Of a DNA stretch of 64,000 nt, positions 18,398 through 27,845 are shown in pieces. The notes below the pieces were generated by a model. That model searched no databases. It saw only the letters and a program-made list of their open reading frames with translations, and was not told the origin of the DNA. A program made the position numbers and the translations under genes. Origin of the DNA: Candidatus Accumulibacter similis (GTDB taxonomy: Bacteria > Pseudomonadota > Gammaproteobacteria > Burkholderiales > Rhodocyclaceae); the NCBI GenBank assembly GCA_013347225.1, contig CP054595.1, forward strand, positions 1,674,001-1,738,000, read 5' to 3'. Positions within the stretch are counted from its first letter, which is position 1. The number at the start of each line of letters is the position of its first letter.

Positions 18398-19723
18398 ATG
18401 AGCATCAGCATCGCCCTGCAGTTCGTCGTCGTCCTCGCGGCGATCTGGATGGGGGCCCGCTACAGCGGAGTCGGACTCGGTCTCTGGGGAGCTGTCGGAC
18501 TGTTGCTGCTGGTCGTCGGCTTCGGCGTCACCCCGACTTCGCCGCCGATCGACGTCATGCTGATCATCCTCGCCGTGATCATGGCGGCGTCGGTGATGGA
18601 TGCCGCCGGCGGCATCGACTATCTGGTGCGGGTGGCCGAGCGCATCATTCGCGCCAACCCGAAGTACGTGACCATCGTCGCGCCGTTGACCACCTGGAGC
18701 TTCAGCTTCGTCGCCGGCACCGGACACATCGTCTATCCGCTGCTGCCGGTGATCTACGAAACGGCACACCAGAACGGCATTCGCCCGGAGCGACCGATGG
18801 CGATCGCGACCATTGCCTCGCAGCAGGCGATAACCGCCAGCCCGGTGGCGGCGGCGACGGCGGCGATGATCGGTCTCTTTGCCGAGAAGGGAATGAGCCA
18901 GTGGGGGTTGCCGCAGATCCTGATGATCTGTGTGCCGGCGACGTTGACCGGCGTCGTCGCGGCGGCGATCGTCTCGATGTTCGTCGGCAAGGATCTGCGC
19001 GACGATGCCGAGTACCAGGCCCGCTTGCAGGCGGGCCTGATCCCGGTGCCGCAGACGGCGGCCGAGCGGCCGCCGCTGAAGCCGGCAGCGAAGCTGTCGG
19101 CCTTCCTCTTTCTCGCCGGCGTCGCACTCGTCGTCCTCTTCGGCTTCTTTCCCCAGTTGCGTCAGTTGCCTGGGGCGAAGGGCCCGCTCGGCATGCCGGT
19201 CGTCATCGAGATCGTCATGATGGCGGTGGCGGCGATCATGCTGATGCTCACCCGGGTGAACGTCGATGAGGTGCCGAAGACCGCCACACTGCGCGCCGGT
19301 GTCGTCGCGGTGATCGGCATCTTCGGGCTGGCCTGGCTGGGTGACAGCTTCATCGCCGCCAACAAGGACGTCATCGTGCCGGCGATCGGGCACTGGGCCG
19401 AAGCGGCGCCCTGGACCTTCGCCTTCGGCCTGTTCTTCGCGTCGGTGCTGCTCTACAGCCAGGCGGCGACGACCCGGGCGCTGATGCCGCTCGGCATCGC
19501 GCTCGGCATACCGCCGCAGTTCCTGATTGCGATGTTCCCGTCGGTCAATGGCTATTTCTTCATCCCGACCTACGGCTCGCTGATCGCCGCGATCAACTTC
19601 GACCTTTCCCGGACGACGAGGATCGGCAAGTACGTCCTCAACCACTCGTTCATGATCCCCGGCCTGGTGGCCACGGCGGTTGCCGTCACCACCGGCCTGC
19701 TGCTGGCCCGCCTGATGTTCTGA
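18398..19723 (+). CDS. Anaerobic C4-dicarboxylate transporter (DcuA/DcuB family)
   Basis: 441-residue inner-membrane carrier with 10 or more hydrophobic segments. Conserved stretches include GGIDYLVRVAERIIR, WSFSFVAGTGHIVYPLLPVI and SQQAITASPVAAATAAM, diagnostic of Dcu carriers. It should exchange fumarate, aspartate or malate for succinate. Located 102 bases after aspA on the same strand, it completes an aspartate uptake, deamination and succinate export module. Confidence 0.93.
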   Translation: MSISIALQFVVVLAAIWMGARYSGVGLGLWGAVGLLLLVVGFGVTPTSPPIDVMLIILAVIMAASVMDAAGGIDYLVRVAERIIRANPKYVTIVAPLTTWSFSFVAGTGHIVYPLLPVIYETAHQNGIRPERPMAIATIASQQAITASPVAAATAAMIGLFAEKGMSQWGLPQILMICVPATLTGVVAAAIVSMFVGKDLRDDAEYQARLQAGLIPVPQTAAERPPLKPAAKLSAFLFLAGVALVVLFGFFPQLRQLPGAKGPLGMPVVIEIVMMAVAAIMLMLTRVNVDEVPKTATLRAGVVAVIGIFGLAWLGDSFIAANKDVIVPAIGHWAEAAPWTFAFGLFFASVLLYSQAATTRALMPLGIALGIPPQFLIAMFPSVNGYFFIPTYGSLIAAINFDLSRTTRIGKYVLNHSFMIPGLVATAVAVTTGLLLARLMF

Positions 19724-19784
19724 GCGCGCGCCGTCGCGGCCTCGCGGCGGCGCACGCGCCGCGGCTGCCTGCGCGGGCTGCGTT

Positions 19785-22700
19785 TCAGCCGGTCGCAGCG
19801 GGCAGCGGGAAGTGAAAGCTGGCGAAATCGGCGGCCGGGCGTGGCCGGCTGAAGAGATGACCCTGGATCACGAAGCAACCGTGCGCCTCGAGGAAGCGCA
19901 GTTGCTCGACCGACTCGACGCCCTCGGCGACAGCCTCGATGTTCAGGCTTGCCGCCATGGCAACGACGGCGGCGATGATCGCGGCATCATTGGCATCGGT
20001 CGTCAGGTCGCGCACGAACGAGCGGTCGATCTTCAGCCGTGCGACGGGAAAGCGCTTGAGATAGGCGAGGCTGGAGTAGCCGGTACCGAAGTCGTCGATC
20101 GCCAGGCGGACGCCGAGCTTTGCGAGGCGGTGCAGCAGCGTGCTGGCGCTCACCGGGTCGGCCATCAGCATGCTCTCGGTAAGCTCGATCTCGAGGCTGC
20201 TGGCGGGCAGCCGCCAGGCTTCGAGCGTCGCCGCGATGCGTTCGGCAAGGTCGGCCTGCTGCAGTTGCCGTGGCGAGAGGTTGACGCTGATGCGCATGCC
20301 GCCGTGACCGGCATCGCACCAGGCGCGTGCCTGGCGGCAAGCCTGCTGCAGAACCCAGGCGCCGATCGTGACGATCAGCCCGGTCTCCTCGGCGACAGCG
20401 ATGAAACGGCCCGGCGCCACCAGGCCGAGCTGCGGATGGTGCCAGCGCAGGAGCGCCTCGCAGCCCACCACGCGACCGTTGCGGCTGTCAACCTGCGGCT
20501 GGTAGAAGAGCTCGAACTGGTCACGTTCGATCGCCAGGCGCAGGTCCTGTTCGATCGCCACCCGCTCGCGCAGCGCCTCGTTCATTGCCGGGGTGAAGAA
20601 CTGGAAGTTGTTCCGCCCACGTTCCTTGGCGTGATACATCGCCGTGTCGGCGTTGCGCAGCAGGGTCGGGCCATCCTCGCCGTCGTCAGGGTACACGCTG
20701 ATGCCGATGCTCGGCGTGACCTGGAATGGCAGCTCGTCGATCAGCTGTGGTGCCGAAACCACCTCGATCAGCCTGCTCGCCAGCGATGCTGCGCGCGTCA
20801 CGTCGGCCAGTCCGGGAACGACGATGACGAACTCGTCGCCGCCCAGCCGCGCGACGGTATCGCGCTCGCCGAGAACGCTGCTGAGGATCTCCGCCACACG
20901 GCTCAACAGGCGGTCGCCGACGTCGTGCCCAAGGGTGTCGTTGATCAGCTTGAAGCGGTCTAGGTCGAGGAGCATCACCGCCGTCCGCAGTTTCTCGCGG
21001 CGCGAACAGCTGATCGCGTCGCGGATGCGTTCGTCGAGCAGGCGGCGGTTCGGCAGCCGGGTCAGTGCATCGTGGTGCGCGAGGAAATGGGTGTGGTCTT
21101 GCGAGCGCTTCCGCTCGGTGATGTCGTAGAAACTGCCGATGTAGTGCGTGACCTTGCCCTCGACACCGGTGACGGCGGTGACCGTCAGCCACGCCGGGAA
21201 GATCTCGCCGTTCTTGCGCCGATTCCAGATCTCGCCGCTCCAGGCGCCGGCGCTTTCGATGCCGCTCCACATCTCGCGGTAGAAACCGACCTGCTGCCGG
21301 CCCGAGGAGAACAGCCGCGGCGTGCGGCCGATGATCTCGTCGCTGCTGTAGCCGGTGATCGTCGTCAGCGCCGGGTTGATGGAGACGATTCGCTGCCCGG
21401 CATCGGTGACGCAGATACCCGAATTGCTGGCCGAGAACACGGTTGCCGCGAGCCGCTGCGCCTGCTCGGTGCGGTGCTGATTGACGATGCGCCAGATGTC
21501 CTGGCTGAGCAGACGGGCGGTCTCGATCTCGTGCTCGCTGTAGGCCTCGGCCTTGTTGCCGACACCGAGCATCATGCGGCCAACGCCGCCTTCGATCACC
21601 GGCACGCTGATCAGCCGCTCCAGGCCGGCGCTGGCCGCCGGCGGGCTGGCGGCGAGGACGGCCTGACGGTCCTGGTAGAGTACCGGCGCACGCCGCTGCA
21701 GCGCTTCCTTCCAGATCCCGGCCAGCGTACCGGCGCACAGTCTTTCGCTGATCGCCGGCACGCGGCTGCCACGGGTGGCTTTCGACCAGGTGATTGCAGC
21801 CGCGGCCGGTGGTTCGTCGGCGATCAAATAGACGAAGGCGAGCTGGCTGCCGGTCAGTCTCTCGACCTCGGCCAGGCCGTGCTCGATGAACTCGTTCTCG
21901 GACATCGTTTCGGCTGCCTTTGGCAGATCGAGCATCGCCAGCGTACGTGCCGCCTGATGTTCAAGCAACGATGCCGCACGTTGCCGCGCTTCCTCGCTTC
22001 GCCTGCGCTCGCTGACGTCGGTGAGGATGCAATGGGTCCGCGCCCGGCCATTCGGGCCCCGGTGGATGCGCCCGTTGATCAGCGTCGTGATGGTTCGGCC
22101 ATCCTTGTGGTGGAAGTCGCAGCCGAGGTCGCTGATGCGCTCGCTGGCGACGAAAGCGGGCAGGACCTCGCTCAGGCGTTCCTTCGACTCCTCGGTCAGG
22201 AAATCGGTGACCGGTCGGCCGACCACCTCGGCGTTGCCGTAGCCCAGCAGGCTGAGCCAGGCGTCGTTCACCGCGACCAGTCGCAGGCTGCTGACGTCCA
22301 CCGACTGGTAAGCCAACGGTGCGTCGCTGAAGAGGGCGCGATAGCGCTCTTCGGAGGCGATGATCGCCGCCTCTCGTTCGAGGACGGCGCTCGCCATCCG
22401 CTGCAGGTTGCTCGCCAGGCTCGCCAGCTCGAGGGCCCGCGACGCAGGCAGGCTGGCGCTGTAGTCGCCGTCGGCGATCGCCTGCAGGTGCCGGTTGAAG
22501 GCGGCAATCCGCCGCACCAGTCGCTCGCCGTAAATCGAGGCGGCGAGCACAGCCAGCGCGAGTGCGATGGCTGATCCGGCAGCGACGCCGAGCAAGGTCG
22601 TACGCATGGTGGCGAAGGCTTGCTCTTCCGGCTGCGCGACCAGCGTCAGCCAGCCGGAGTTGCCCACTGGCGTCACCGTGCCGATGTATTCCTTGCCCGC

Positions 22701-23450
22701 GAGCGAAAAGCACTCGGTGTTGAAGCGACCGGCGAGGCCTGCCTTGACCAGCGGCAGTTGCGCCAGGTTCTCCTGGCGTGTGGCGAAAGCGGGATCGGGG
22801 TGCGCCACCACTTGGCCGAGGCGATCGACGATGATCGTCAGCAGGCTGCCGCCCTCGCCCAGCTCGGCGATGTGGTCGGAGAGGCTCTCGAGGTCGAGTT
22901 CGCCGACGAGCGACCAGTGTGCGTCATGGGCGCGAGCAGCGGCCGGGCGCAGCGGCACGGAGACGGCAACGACGATGCGGCCGCTCTGCGACAGGTAGCT
23001 GTCCGACCACAACGCGCTGCCGGCAGGTCTTGCGGCGGCGACAAAGGCACGCGCCGAGAAGTCGAGACCGACCAACTCGCGACGCTGCCCCCGCCGCTCG
23101 CGCGGCAGGCCGACTTCGATAACCCGCCCGCGTGCATCCAGCAGGTAGAGCGCGTCCAGCGGCGGGTGCGCCTGCGCCAGCGTGTCGAGGAGAACGCGGA
23201 GGTGGTCGGCCGCTGCACGCGGGCCGCTCTCGATCTCGCTGGCGAGGCGGGTCACCACCTCGGCCGAATCGCGCAGGAAATCGTCCACCTGCCCCGCGAG
23301 CGAAATGCCCAGCGCGCGGTTGCTGCTTTCCATCTGATCGTTGAGGCGGGGAAGGAGGACAACGACGAGCACGACGACGACGGCGACGGTGGCGGTGACG
23401 ACGACGGCCGCCAGCGCCAGCGCCAGCCAGAAACGAAGGGAACGAACCAT
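19785..23450 (-). CDS. Membrane c-di-GMP cyclase/phosphodiesterase with dCache, HAMP, PAS, GAF, PAS, GGDEF and EAL domains
   Basis: 1221 residues. A first membrane segment (residues 9-33) and a second near 283-308 bracket a periplasmic dCache-like sensor; HAMP follows to about 360. Then come PAS (about 366-485), GAF (515-665), PAS (668-785), GGDEF with an intact GGDEF motif near 870, and EAL with CEALLRW near 996 and DDFGTGYSSL near 1118. Both catalytic sites look intact, so it could make or degrade c-di-GMP. It follows a binding-protein gene by 151 bases on the same strand. Confidence 0.93.
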   Translation of the reverse strand: MVRSLRFWLALALAAVVVTATVAVVVVLVVVLLPRLNDQMESSNRALGISLAGQVDDFLRDSAEVVTRLASEIESGPRAAADHLRVLLDTLAQAHPPLDALYLLDARGRVIEVGLPRERRGQRRELVGLDFSARAFVAAARPAGSALWSDSYLSQSGRIVVAVSVPLRPAAARAHDAHWSLVGELDLESLSDHIAELGEGGSLLTIIVDRLGQVVAHPDPAFATRQENLAQLPLVKAGLAGRFNTECFSLAGKEYIGTVTPVGNSGWLTLVAQPEEQAFATMRTTLLGVAAGSAIALALAVLAASIYGERLVRRIAAFNRHLQAIADGDYSASLPASRALELASLASNLQRMASAVLEREAAIIASEERYRALFSDAPLAYQSVDVSSLRLVAVNDAWLSLLGYGNAEVVGRPVTDFLTEESKERLSEVLPAFVASERISDLGCDFHHKDGRTITTLINGRIHRGPNGRARTHCILTDVSERRRSEEARQRAASLLEHQAARTLAMLDLPKAAETMSENEFIEHGLAEVERLTGSQLAFVYLIADEPPAAAAITWSKATRGSRVPAISERLCAGTLAGIWKEALQRRAPVLYQDRQAVLAASPPAASAGLERLISVPVIEGGVGRMMLGVGNKAEAYSEHEIETARLLSQDIWRIVNQHRTEQAQRLAATVFSASNSGICVTDAGQRIVSINPALTTITGYSSDEIIGRTPRLFSSGRQQVGFYREMWSGIESAGAWSGEIWNRRKNGEIFPAWLTVTAVTGVEGKVTHYIGSFYDITERKRSQDHTHFLAHHDALTRLPNRRLLDERIRDAISCSRREKLRTAVMLLDLDRFKLINDTLGHDVGDRLLSRVAEILSSVLGERDTVARLGGDEFVIVVPGLADVTRAASLASRLIEVVSAPQLIDELPFQVTPSIGISVYPDDGEDGPTLLRNADTAMYHAKERGRNNFQFFTPAMNEALRERVAIEQDLRLAIERDQFELFYQPQVDSRNGRVVGCEALLRWHHPQLGLVAPGRFIAVAEETGLIVTIGAWVLQQACRQARAWCDAGHGGMRISVNLSPRQLQQADLAERIAATLEAWRLPASSLEIELTESMLMADPVSASTLLHRLAKLGVRLAIDDFGTGYSSLAYLKRFPVARLKIDRSFVRDLTTDANDAAIIAAVVAMAASLNIEAVAEGVESVEQLRFLEAHGCFVIQGHLFSRPRPAADFASFHFPLPAATG

Positions 23451-23601
23451 GTCCGCATGTTAAACCCGCTCGGCGCGGTTGTCCGCCGCTTTCATGCCAG
23501 CGGACCGGTGCGGGCACGGACGGGTCGCTGCGATGCCACTGTGGTCCGCCAGGCGCGGTGACGCGGGCCGGGCCCAATTCCGGCAGCCTGCGGCTGGCGG
23601 T

Positions 23602-24744
23602 CTACGGCAGGGAGCGGAACTCGCCGTCGTGGATGCGGGAAAGAAAGGTGTCGCGCTCGGTATCGCCGTTGGTGTCGAAGCGGATCAGCGATTGTGCGCC
23701 GACGAACTCGCCACGTGCGAGCAGCGCCTGCTTCAGCGTCTGTTGCTTCTGCATGCCGGCGAGGGCGTCCAGCGCCACATTGGTGGCGTCGAAAGCGGTC
23801 AGGCCGGCGAAACCCGGTTCGTGGGCGAAGCGCTCGCGATACGCCTGCAGAAAGGCGAGGTAGGCCGGCCGGTCGTTCTGCCGATCGACGTACTGTGCGA
23901 CGACGACGCCTTCGACGGCCTGGCCGCCGAGCTCGATCAGGCGTTCGGTCGCTGCCCATTCGGCGGTGGCGAGCTGAACCTTGCGATCACGCAACCGGAT
24001 CTGCTGCACGAGCAGGCCGGTGTCTACCGAGTTGGCGATGATCAGTACCCCGTCCGGCCCGCTGGCGAGGGCGCGCGCTGCGAGCGTCGACAGCGCGTCG
24101 TCTTCGGCGAAACCGATCTCACCGACGACCTTGCCGCCGAGAGCCACGAAAGCTTGGCGGAAGTCTCCTGCCCAGCTCTCGGTGTACGCCTTGTTGCGCA
24201 GATCGCAGACCAGCACCACGCGCCGCAGCCCGAGTTGCCGATAATGGTATTCGGCCGACTTGAAGACGTGCCGGGCGGTCGGCGCGACGACACGGAAGAA
24301 CTGGTCGTCGATGCCGGTGAGCGCGTTGGTCGTGACCGTGGGCGAGATCAGCGGTACCGTCGTCGCGTTGATCTGCGGCACCACGGCGATGGCCATGGCG
24401 CTGGTCATCGGGCCGATGATCACCTCGACCTGGCGGGCGAGCAGGCGGGCGACCGCCTGTTTCGCGATCTCCGTGTCTTGCTGGTCGTCTTCGGCAATCA
24501 GCTCGATGGGACGACCGTTGATGCCGCCGCTCCGGTTGCGCTGCTCGACCGCCAGAATGGCGCCGTTGCGACCGCCGATGCCGAGGTCGGCGACGCGGCC
24601 CGAGAGGCCGCCGATGAAGCCGACCCGCACCGGCTCAGGCGGTGCACAGGAGAGCGTCCCCAGCAAGCTGGCGGCAATGAGCAGCAACGGCCGCCAGCAG
24701 CTGCCTCCCTGCGCCGGGCAGCGAGTGAGCGTTTGCGTTTGCAT
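23602..24744 (-). CDS. LivJ-type periplasmic ligand-binding protein
   Basis: 380 residues from the ATG at 24744. The N-terminus has a hydrophobic export signal ending LLGTLSC, an imperfect lipobox. The fold is that of branched-chain amino-acid type binding proteins: VRVGFIGGLSGRVADLG, INGRPIELIAEDDQQD and VEVIIGPMTSAMAIA. No permease or ATPase gene is near; the next gene encodes a dCache/GGDEF/EAL protein, so a sensory rather than transport role is plausible. Confidence 0.87.
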   Translation of the reverse strand: MQTQTLTRCPAQGGSCWRPLLLIAASLLGTLSCAPPEPVRVGFIGGLSGRVADLGIGGRNGAILAVEQRNRSGGINGRPIELIAEDDQQDTEIAKQAVARLLARQVEVIIGPMTSAMAIAVVPQINATTVPLISPTVTTNALTGIDDQFFRVVAPTARHVFKSAEYHYRQLGLRRVVLVCDLRNKAYTESWAGDFRQAFVALGGKVVGEIGFAEDDALSTLAARALASGPDGVLIIANSVDTGLLVQQIRLRDRKVQLATAEWAATERLIELGGQAVEGVVVAQYVDRQNDRPAYLAFLQAYRERFAHEPGFAGLTAFDATNVALDALAGMQKQQTLKQALLARGEFVGAQSLIRFDTNGDTERDTFLSRIHDGEFRSLP

Positions 24745-24989
24745 GCGAAGTTCCGCCTTGCGATCCGTCGGGTTGGGCGGGCAGGCCATCGGGCGCCCGG
24801 GTCAGGGTTGCAGTATAGGCGACGAATGCGCTCCTGGCGATCTGATCGGACGGCCGTCACCAGGCCGTTCGCGGTCGTCGGCAGTGGTCGCGTTGGCAGC
24901 GGCTACCGCGGTCGAGCACGACTTTCGCCGACGTACCGGCGCGCCGCGGCAGAAGTCTGCAAAAGAGTCTCTCGCCAGCCTTCAAGCGA

Positions 24990-25019
24990 TTGAACTGTCT
25001 GACATATCGGAGCTATCAT
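24990..25019 (+). promoter_or_regulatory. Sigma-70 type promoter of ppk2
   Basis: TTGAAC (24990-24995) and TATCAT (25014-25019) are separated by 18 bases, about 70 bases before the ppk2 ATG. I looked for a PhoB box here and found no convincing pair of CTGTCAT repeats. The remainder of 24745-25089 holds only the divergent promoter regions. Confidence 0.5.
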
Positions 25020-25089
25020 CACGACTGACGCCGAACAGGTATCCGACGCGTCTTCATGTTGCAGAACACCTTCCACTGGAGAGATATAG

Positions 25090-26349
25090 ATGGAGAAAAG
25101 AACGTCGCCAGCCGCCGATGGCACCGACAGCAGCGCGACCGAAGTGAGCACGGCAGCCGGCAACCCCGAAGCTGCCGCGGTCAAGCCGGCGGGACGAGCA
25201 CCGAGGGCGCGCGCTTCCGCGTCGACGCGGGCCGCGCAACCGCGCAGGGTAGCCGCCGGTGACGTGGCGCCGGCGCAGACGGCGAGCGGCATGGCAGCCT
25301 ACGATGTTGCCGAGGCCGCCAGTTCGGCGATCGAGCAGAAAAAGGTTGCCCTGCAGGACATCATCGCGCACGCCAAGGTGGGTGACACGGCGTCGCTGGC
25401 GAAGACGCTGGAAGCGATCATGACGGGCTCGTCGCCCGATGATGCGGTGGCCCTGCGCAAGGCGCTGCTCGGCAAGGAGCAGCCGGCGGCGAAGCCGGCG
25501 ACCAGCCCGGACGACGAACTTGCCAGCGGCTGGCGCGACAACAACTCCTATCCCTACCGGAACCTGATGTCGCGCAAGGCGTACGAGAAGCAGAAGTACC
25601 GCCTGCAGGTCGAGCTGATCAAGATGCAGAACTGGGTCAAGGATACCGGCCAGCGCGTCGTGATCATCTTCGAGGGTCGTGACGCAGCGGGCAAGGGAGG
25701 ATCGATAAAGCGCTTCACCGAGAACCTCAACCCACGTGGTGGGCGGGTGATGGCGCTCGAGAAGCCGACGCAGGAGGAGCGTGGGCAGTGGTATTTCCAA
25801 CGTTATGTGCGTCACCTGCCGACGGCCGGCGAGATCGTCTTCTGCGACCGCTCGTGGTACAACCGGGCCGGTGTTGAAAGGGTCATGGGTTTCTGTACCG
25901 ACGAGGAGTACAACGAGTTCATGCGGCAGACGCCCGAGGTCGAACGGACGCTGGTGCGCAGCGGCATCCACCTGATCAAGTTCTGGTTCTCGGTCAGTCG
26001 CAAGGAGCAGCGCCGGCGCTTCAAGGAGCGCGAAGTGCACCCGCTGAAGCAGTGGAAGCTGTCGCCGATCGATCTCGCCTCGCTCGACAAGTGGGACGAC
26101 TACACGAAAGCCAAGGAGGCGATGTTCTTCCACACCGACACCGCCGAAACGCCCTGGACGGTGGTCAAGTCCGACTGCAAGAAGCGCGCGCGGCTGAATG
26201 CGATGCGCTACGTGCTGCACAAGCTCAACTATACGGGCAAGGACATCGAGGCCATTGGTCCGATCGATCCACTGCTGGTCGGTCGGCCGCACGTGGTCTA
26301 TGAGCCCAGTGGATCGGCACCGTCGGTCGACCACCAGCCGATCCTCTGA
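25090..26349 (+). CDS. ppk2: Polyphosphate kinase 2, class I
   Basis: 419 residues. PPK2 transfers phosphate between polyphosphate and nucleoside diphosphates. The catalytic domain starts near residue 140; Walker A GRDAAGKGG is near 196, Walker B with FCDRSWYNRAGVE near 251, and the lid FWFSVSRKEQRRRFKER near 298. The first 130 residues are an Ala/Thr/Lys-rich, low-complexity extension not needed for catalysis. A typical intrinsic terminator follows. The gene fits a polyphosphate-accumulating lifestyle. Confidence 0.95.
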   Translation: MEKRTSPAADGTDSSATEVSTAAGNPEAAAVKPAGRAPRARASASTRAAQPRRVAAGDVAPAQTASGMAAYDVAEAASSAIEQKKVALQDIIAHAKVGDTASLAKTLEAIMTGSSPDDAVALRKALLGKEQPAAKPATSPDDELASGWRDNNSYPYRNLMSRKAYEKQKYRLQVELIKMQNWVKDTGQRVVIIFEGRDAAGKGGSIKRFTENLNPRGGRVMALEKPTQEERGQWYFQRYVRHLPTAGEIVFCDRSWYNRAGVERVMGFCTDEEYNEFMRQTPEVERTLVRSGIHLIKFWFSVSRKEQRRRFKEREVHPLKQWKLSPIDLASLDKWDDYTKAKEAMFFHTDTAETPWTVVKSDCKKRARLNAMRYVLHKLNYTGKDIEAIGPIDPLLVGRPHVVYEPSGSAPSVDHQPIL

Positions 26350-26375
26350 GCTGCCGGCACGAGCATCGCGAGCAA

Positions 26376-26400
26376 GGGGCGCCGCTGGCGCCCCTTTTTT
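26376..26400 (+). terminator. Intrinsic terminator after ppk2
   Basis: GGGGCGCC-GCT-GGCGCCCC, a perfect 8-bp stem with a 3-base loop, is followed by TTTTTT. It lies 27 bases after the ppk2 stop and separates it from the FetA-like gene. Confidence 0.9.
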
Positions 26401-26436
26401 GCCCTGCTCCTGCGCTCTTCCTGTGAGAACACGCAC

Positions 26437-27042
26437 GTGGCCAGCCTGCGTCTGCACCACTTTGTCGCCCGGCACGTCGGTCCGCTGGCGCTGTCCGTCG
26501 CCGCCAGCGAGTGCGTCGGTCTCGAGGGTGTCTCGGGCAGCGGCAAGACCCTGCTGCTGCGAGCGATCGCCGACCTCGACCCGCATCTGGGGGAAGCCTA
26601 TTGTGACGAAGCTGCCTGCTCGGCGATGCCAGCGCCGGCGTGGCGACGTTCGGTGGCCTTGGTGGTGGCTGAGAGCCAGTGGTGGTCGCAGCTCGTTGGC
26701 GATCATTTCGACCATGGGGTCGATGCCGGCTGGCTGGCGCGGCTTGACCTGCCGGCCGCTGCCATGACCTGGCAGGTGGCCCGCTGCTCGACCGGCGAGC
26801 GGCAGCGACTGGCCTTGCTGCGCACCCTGATGCAGGCGCCGGCGGTTCTCCTGCTCGACGAGCCGACCGGCAACCTCGATCAGGAGAACACGCTGCGGGT
26901 CGAATCGCTGCTTGCCGACTACCGGCTGCAGCGGCAGGCGGCGCTGCTCTGGGTCAGCCACGACGCACGGCAGATCGAACGGGTTGCGCAACGCCGCTTC
27001 ACCCTCGACAACGGCCAACTGCACGCGAACGGGCGGCGATGA
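26437..27042 (+). CDS. fetA: FetA-like ABC transporter ATP-binding protein
   Basis: 201 residues from a GTG start. Walker A EGVSGSGKT is near residue 29, a degenerate signature CSTGERQRLALLR near 118, and Walker B AVLLLDEPTGNLD near 140. The companion gene overlaps by 4 bases (ATGA) and encodes a FetB-like membrane protein; FetAB in E. coli exports iron and protects against peroxide. The symbol rests on that pairing. Confidence 0.82.
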   Translation: MASLRLHHFVARHVGPLALSVAASECVGLEGVSGSGKTLLLRAIADLDPHLGEAYCDEAACSAMPAPAWRRSVALVVAESQWWSQLVGDHFDHGVDAGWLARLDLPAAAMTWQVARCSTGERQRLALLRTLMQAPAVLLLDEPTGNLDQENTLRVESLLADYRLQRQAALLWVSHDARQIERVAQRRFTLDNGQLHANGRR

Positions 27043-27842
27043 ACGTCATCGTGCTCTCGCCGTTCGACCTCGCGCTGGCCGCGCTGCTCATCCTGGCGCT
27101 TGCCGGCCTGTCGCACCAACTGCGGATCGGCAGCGAGCGACAACTGCTGGTTGCGGCAGTGCGCAGTACGGTGCAACTGCTCCTCATCGGCCTCGTCCTC
27201 AAGCTTCTCTTTGCCAATGCGCATCCACTCTGGGTCGGGCTGCTGGCGGCGTTGATGCTGGTGGTCGCCGGCCGTGAAGTGATGGTTCGCCAGAAGCACC
27301 GTTTCGTCGGCGCCTGGGGATTCGCCGTCGGCGCCCTGTCGATGTTCGTCTCGTCCTTCTCGGTGACGGTGCTGGCGTTGCTCCTGATCATCGGCACCGA
27401 CCCCTGGTACGCGCCGCAGTACGCCATCCCGCTGCTCGGCATGATTCTCGGCAACACGATGAACGGCATCGCGCTCGGGCTCGACCGGTTGACGCAGGAT
27501 GCGGCCGACAAGCGGCAGATCATCGACAGCCGGCTGGCGCTCGGTCATGACTGGCGACGGGCGATCGCCGACAGCCGCCGCGAGGCGATCCGCGTCGGCA
27601 TGATTCCGATCGTCAACGCCATGGCGGCTGCCGGTATCGTCAGCCTGCCGGGAATGATGACCGGCCAGATCCTCGCCGGGACGCCACCGGTGGAAGCGGT
27701 CAAGTACCAGATCCTGGTGATGTTCCTGATTGCCGCCGGAACCGGTTTCGGCACCATGGTGGCGGTCAGCCTGGCTGCCCGGCGCCTGTTCGACGAACGG
27801 CAGCGGCTGCGGCTCGACCGTTTGCGGCAGCCGGGCGCCTGA
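27039..27842 (+). CDS. fetB: FetB-like ABC transporter permease (putative iron exporter)
   Basis: 267 residues, about seven membrane segments. The UPF0014/FetB pattern is clear: SHQLRIGSERQLLVAAVRST, PLLGMILGNTMNGIALGLDR and LPGMMTGQILAGTPPVEAVK. It begins inside the last codon of fetA, so the two are translationally coupled. The next gene, miaA, converges on it, leaving only 3 bases between the stops. Confidence 0.9.
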   Translation: MNVIVLSPFDLALAALLILALAGLSHQLRIGSERQLLVAAVRSTVQLLLIGLVLKLLFANAHPLWVGLLAALMLVVAGREVMVRQKHRFVGAWGFAVGALSMFVSSFSVTVLALLLIIGTDPWYAPQYAIPLLGMILGNTMNGIALGLDRLTQDAADKRQIIDSRLALGHDWRRAIADSRREAIRVGMIPIVNAMAAAGIVSLPGMMTGQILAGTPPVEAVKYQILVMFLIAAGTGFGTMVAVSLAARRLFDERQRLRLDRLRQPGA

Positions 27843-27845
27843 TCT

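Noticed and set aside
16844..19645. 933-codon minus-strand open frame
   Set aside because: Antisense of aspA and dcu; full of His/Arg/Asp runs, no family resemblance.
24960..25089. PhoB box upstream of ppk2
   Set aside because: CTGTCTG and CTATCAT are present but not in the 11-base direct-repeat phase of a Pho box.
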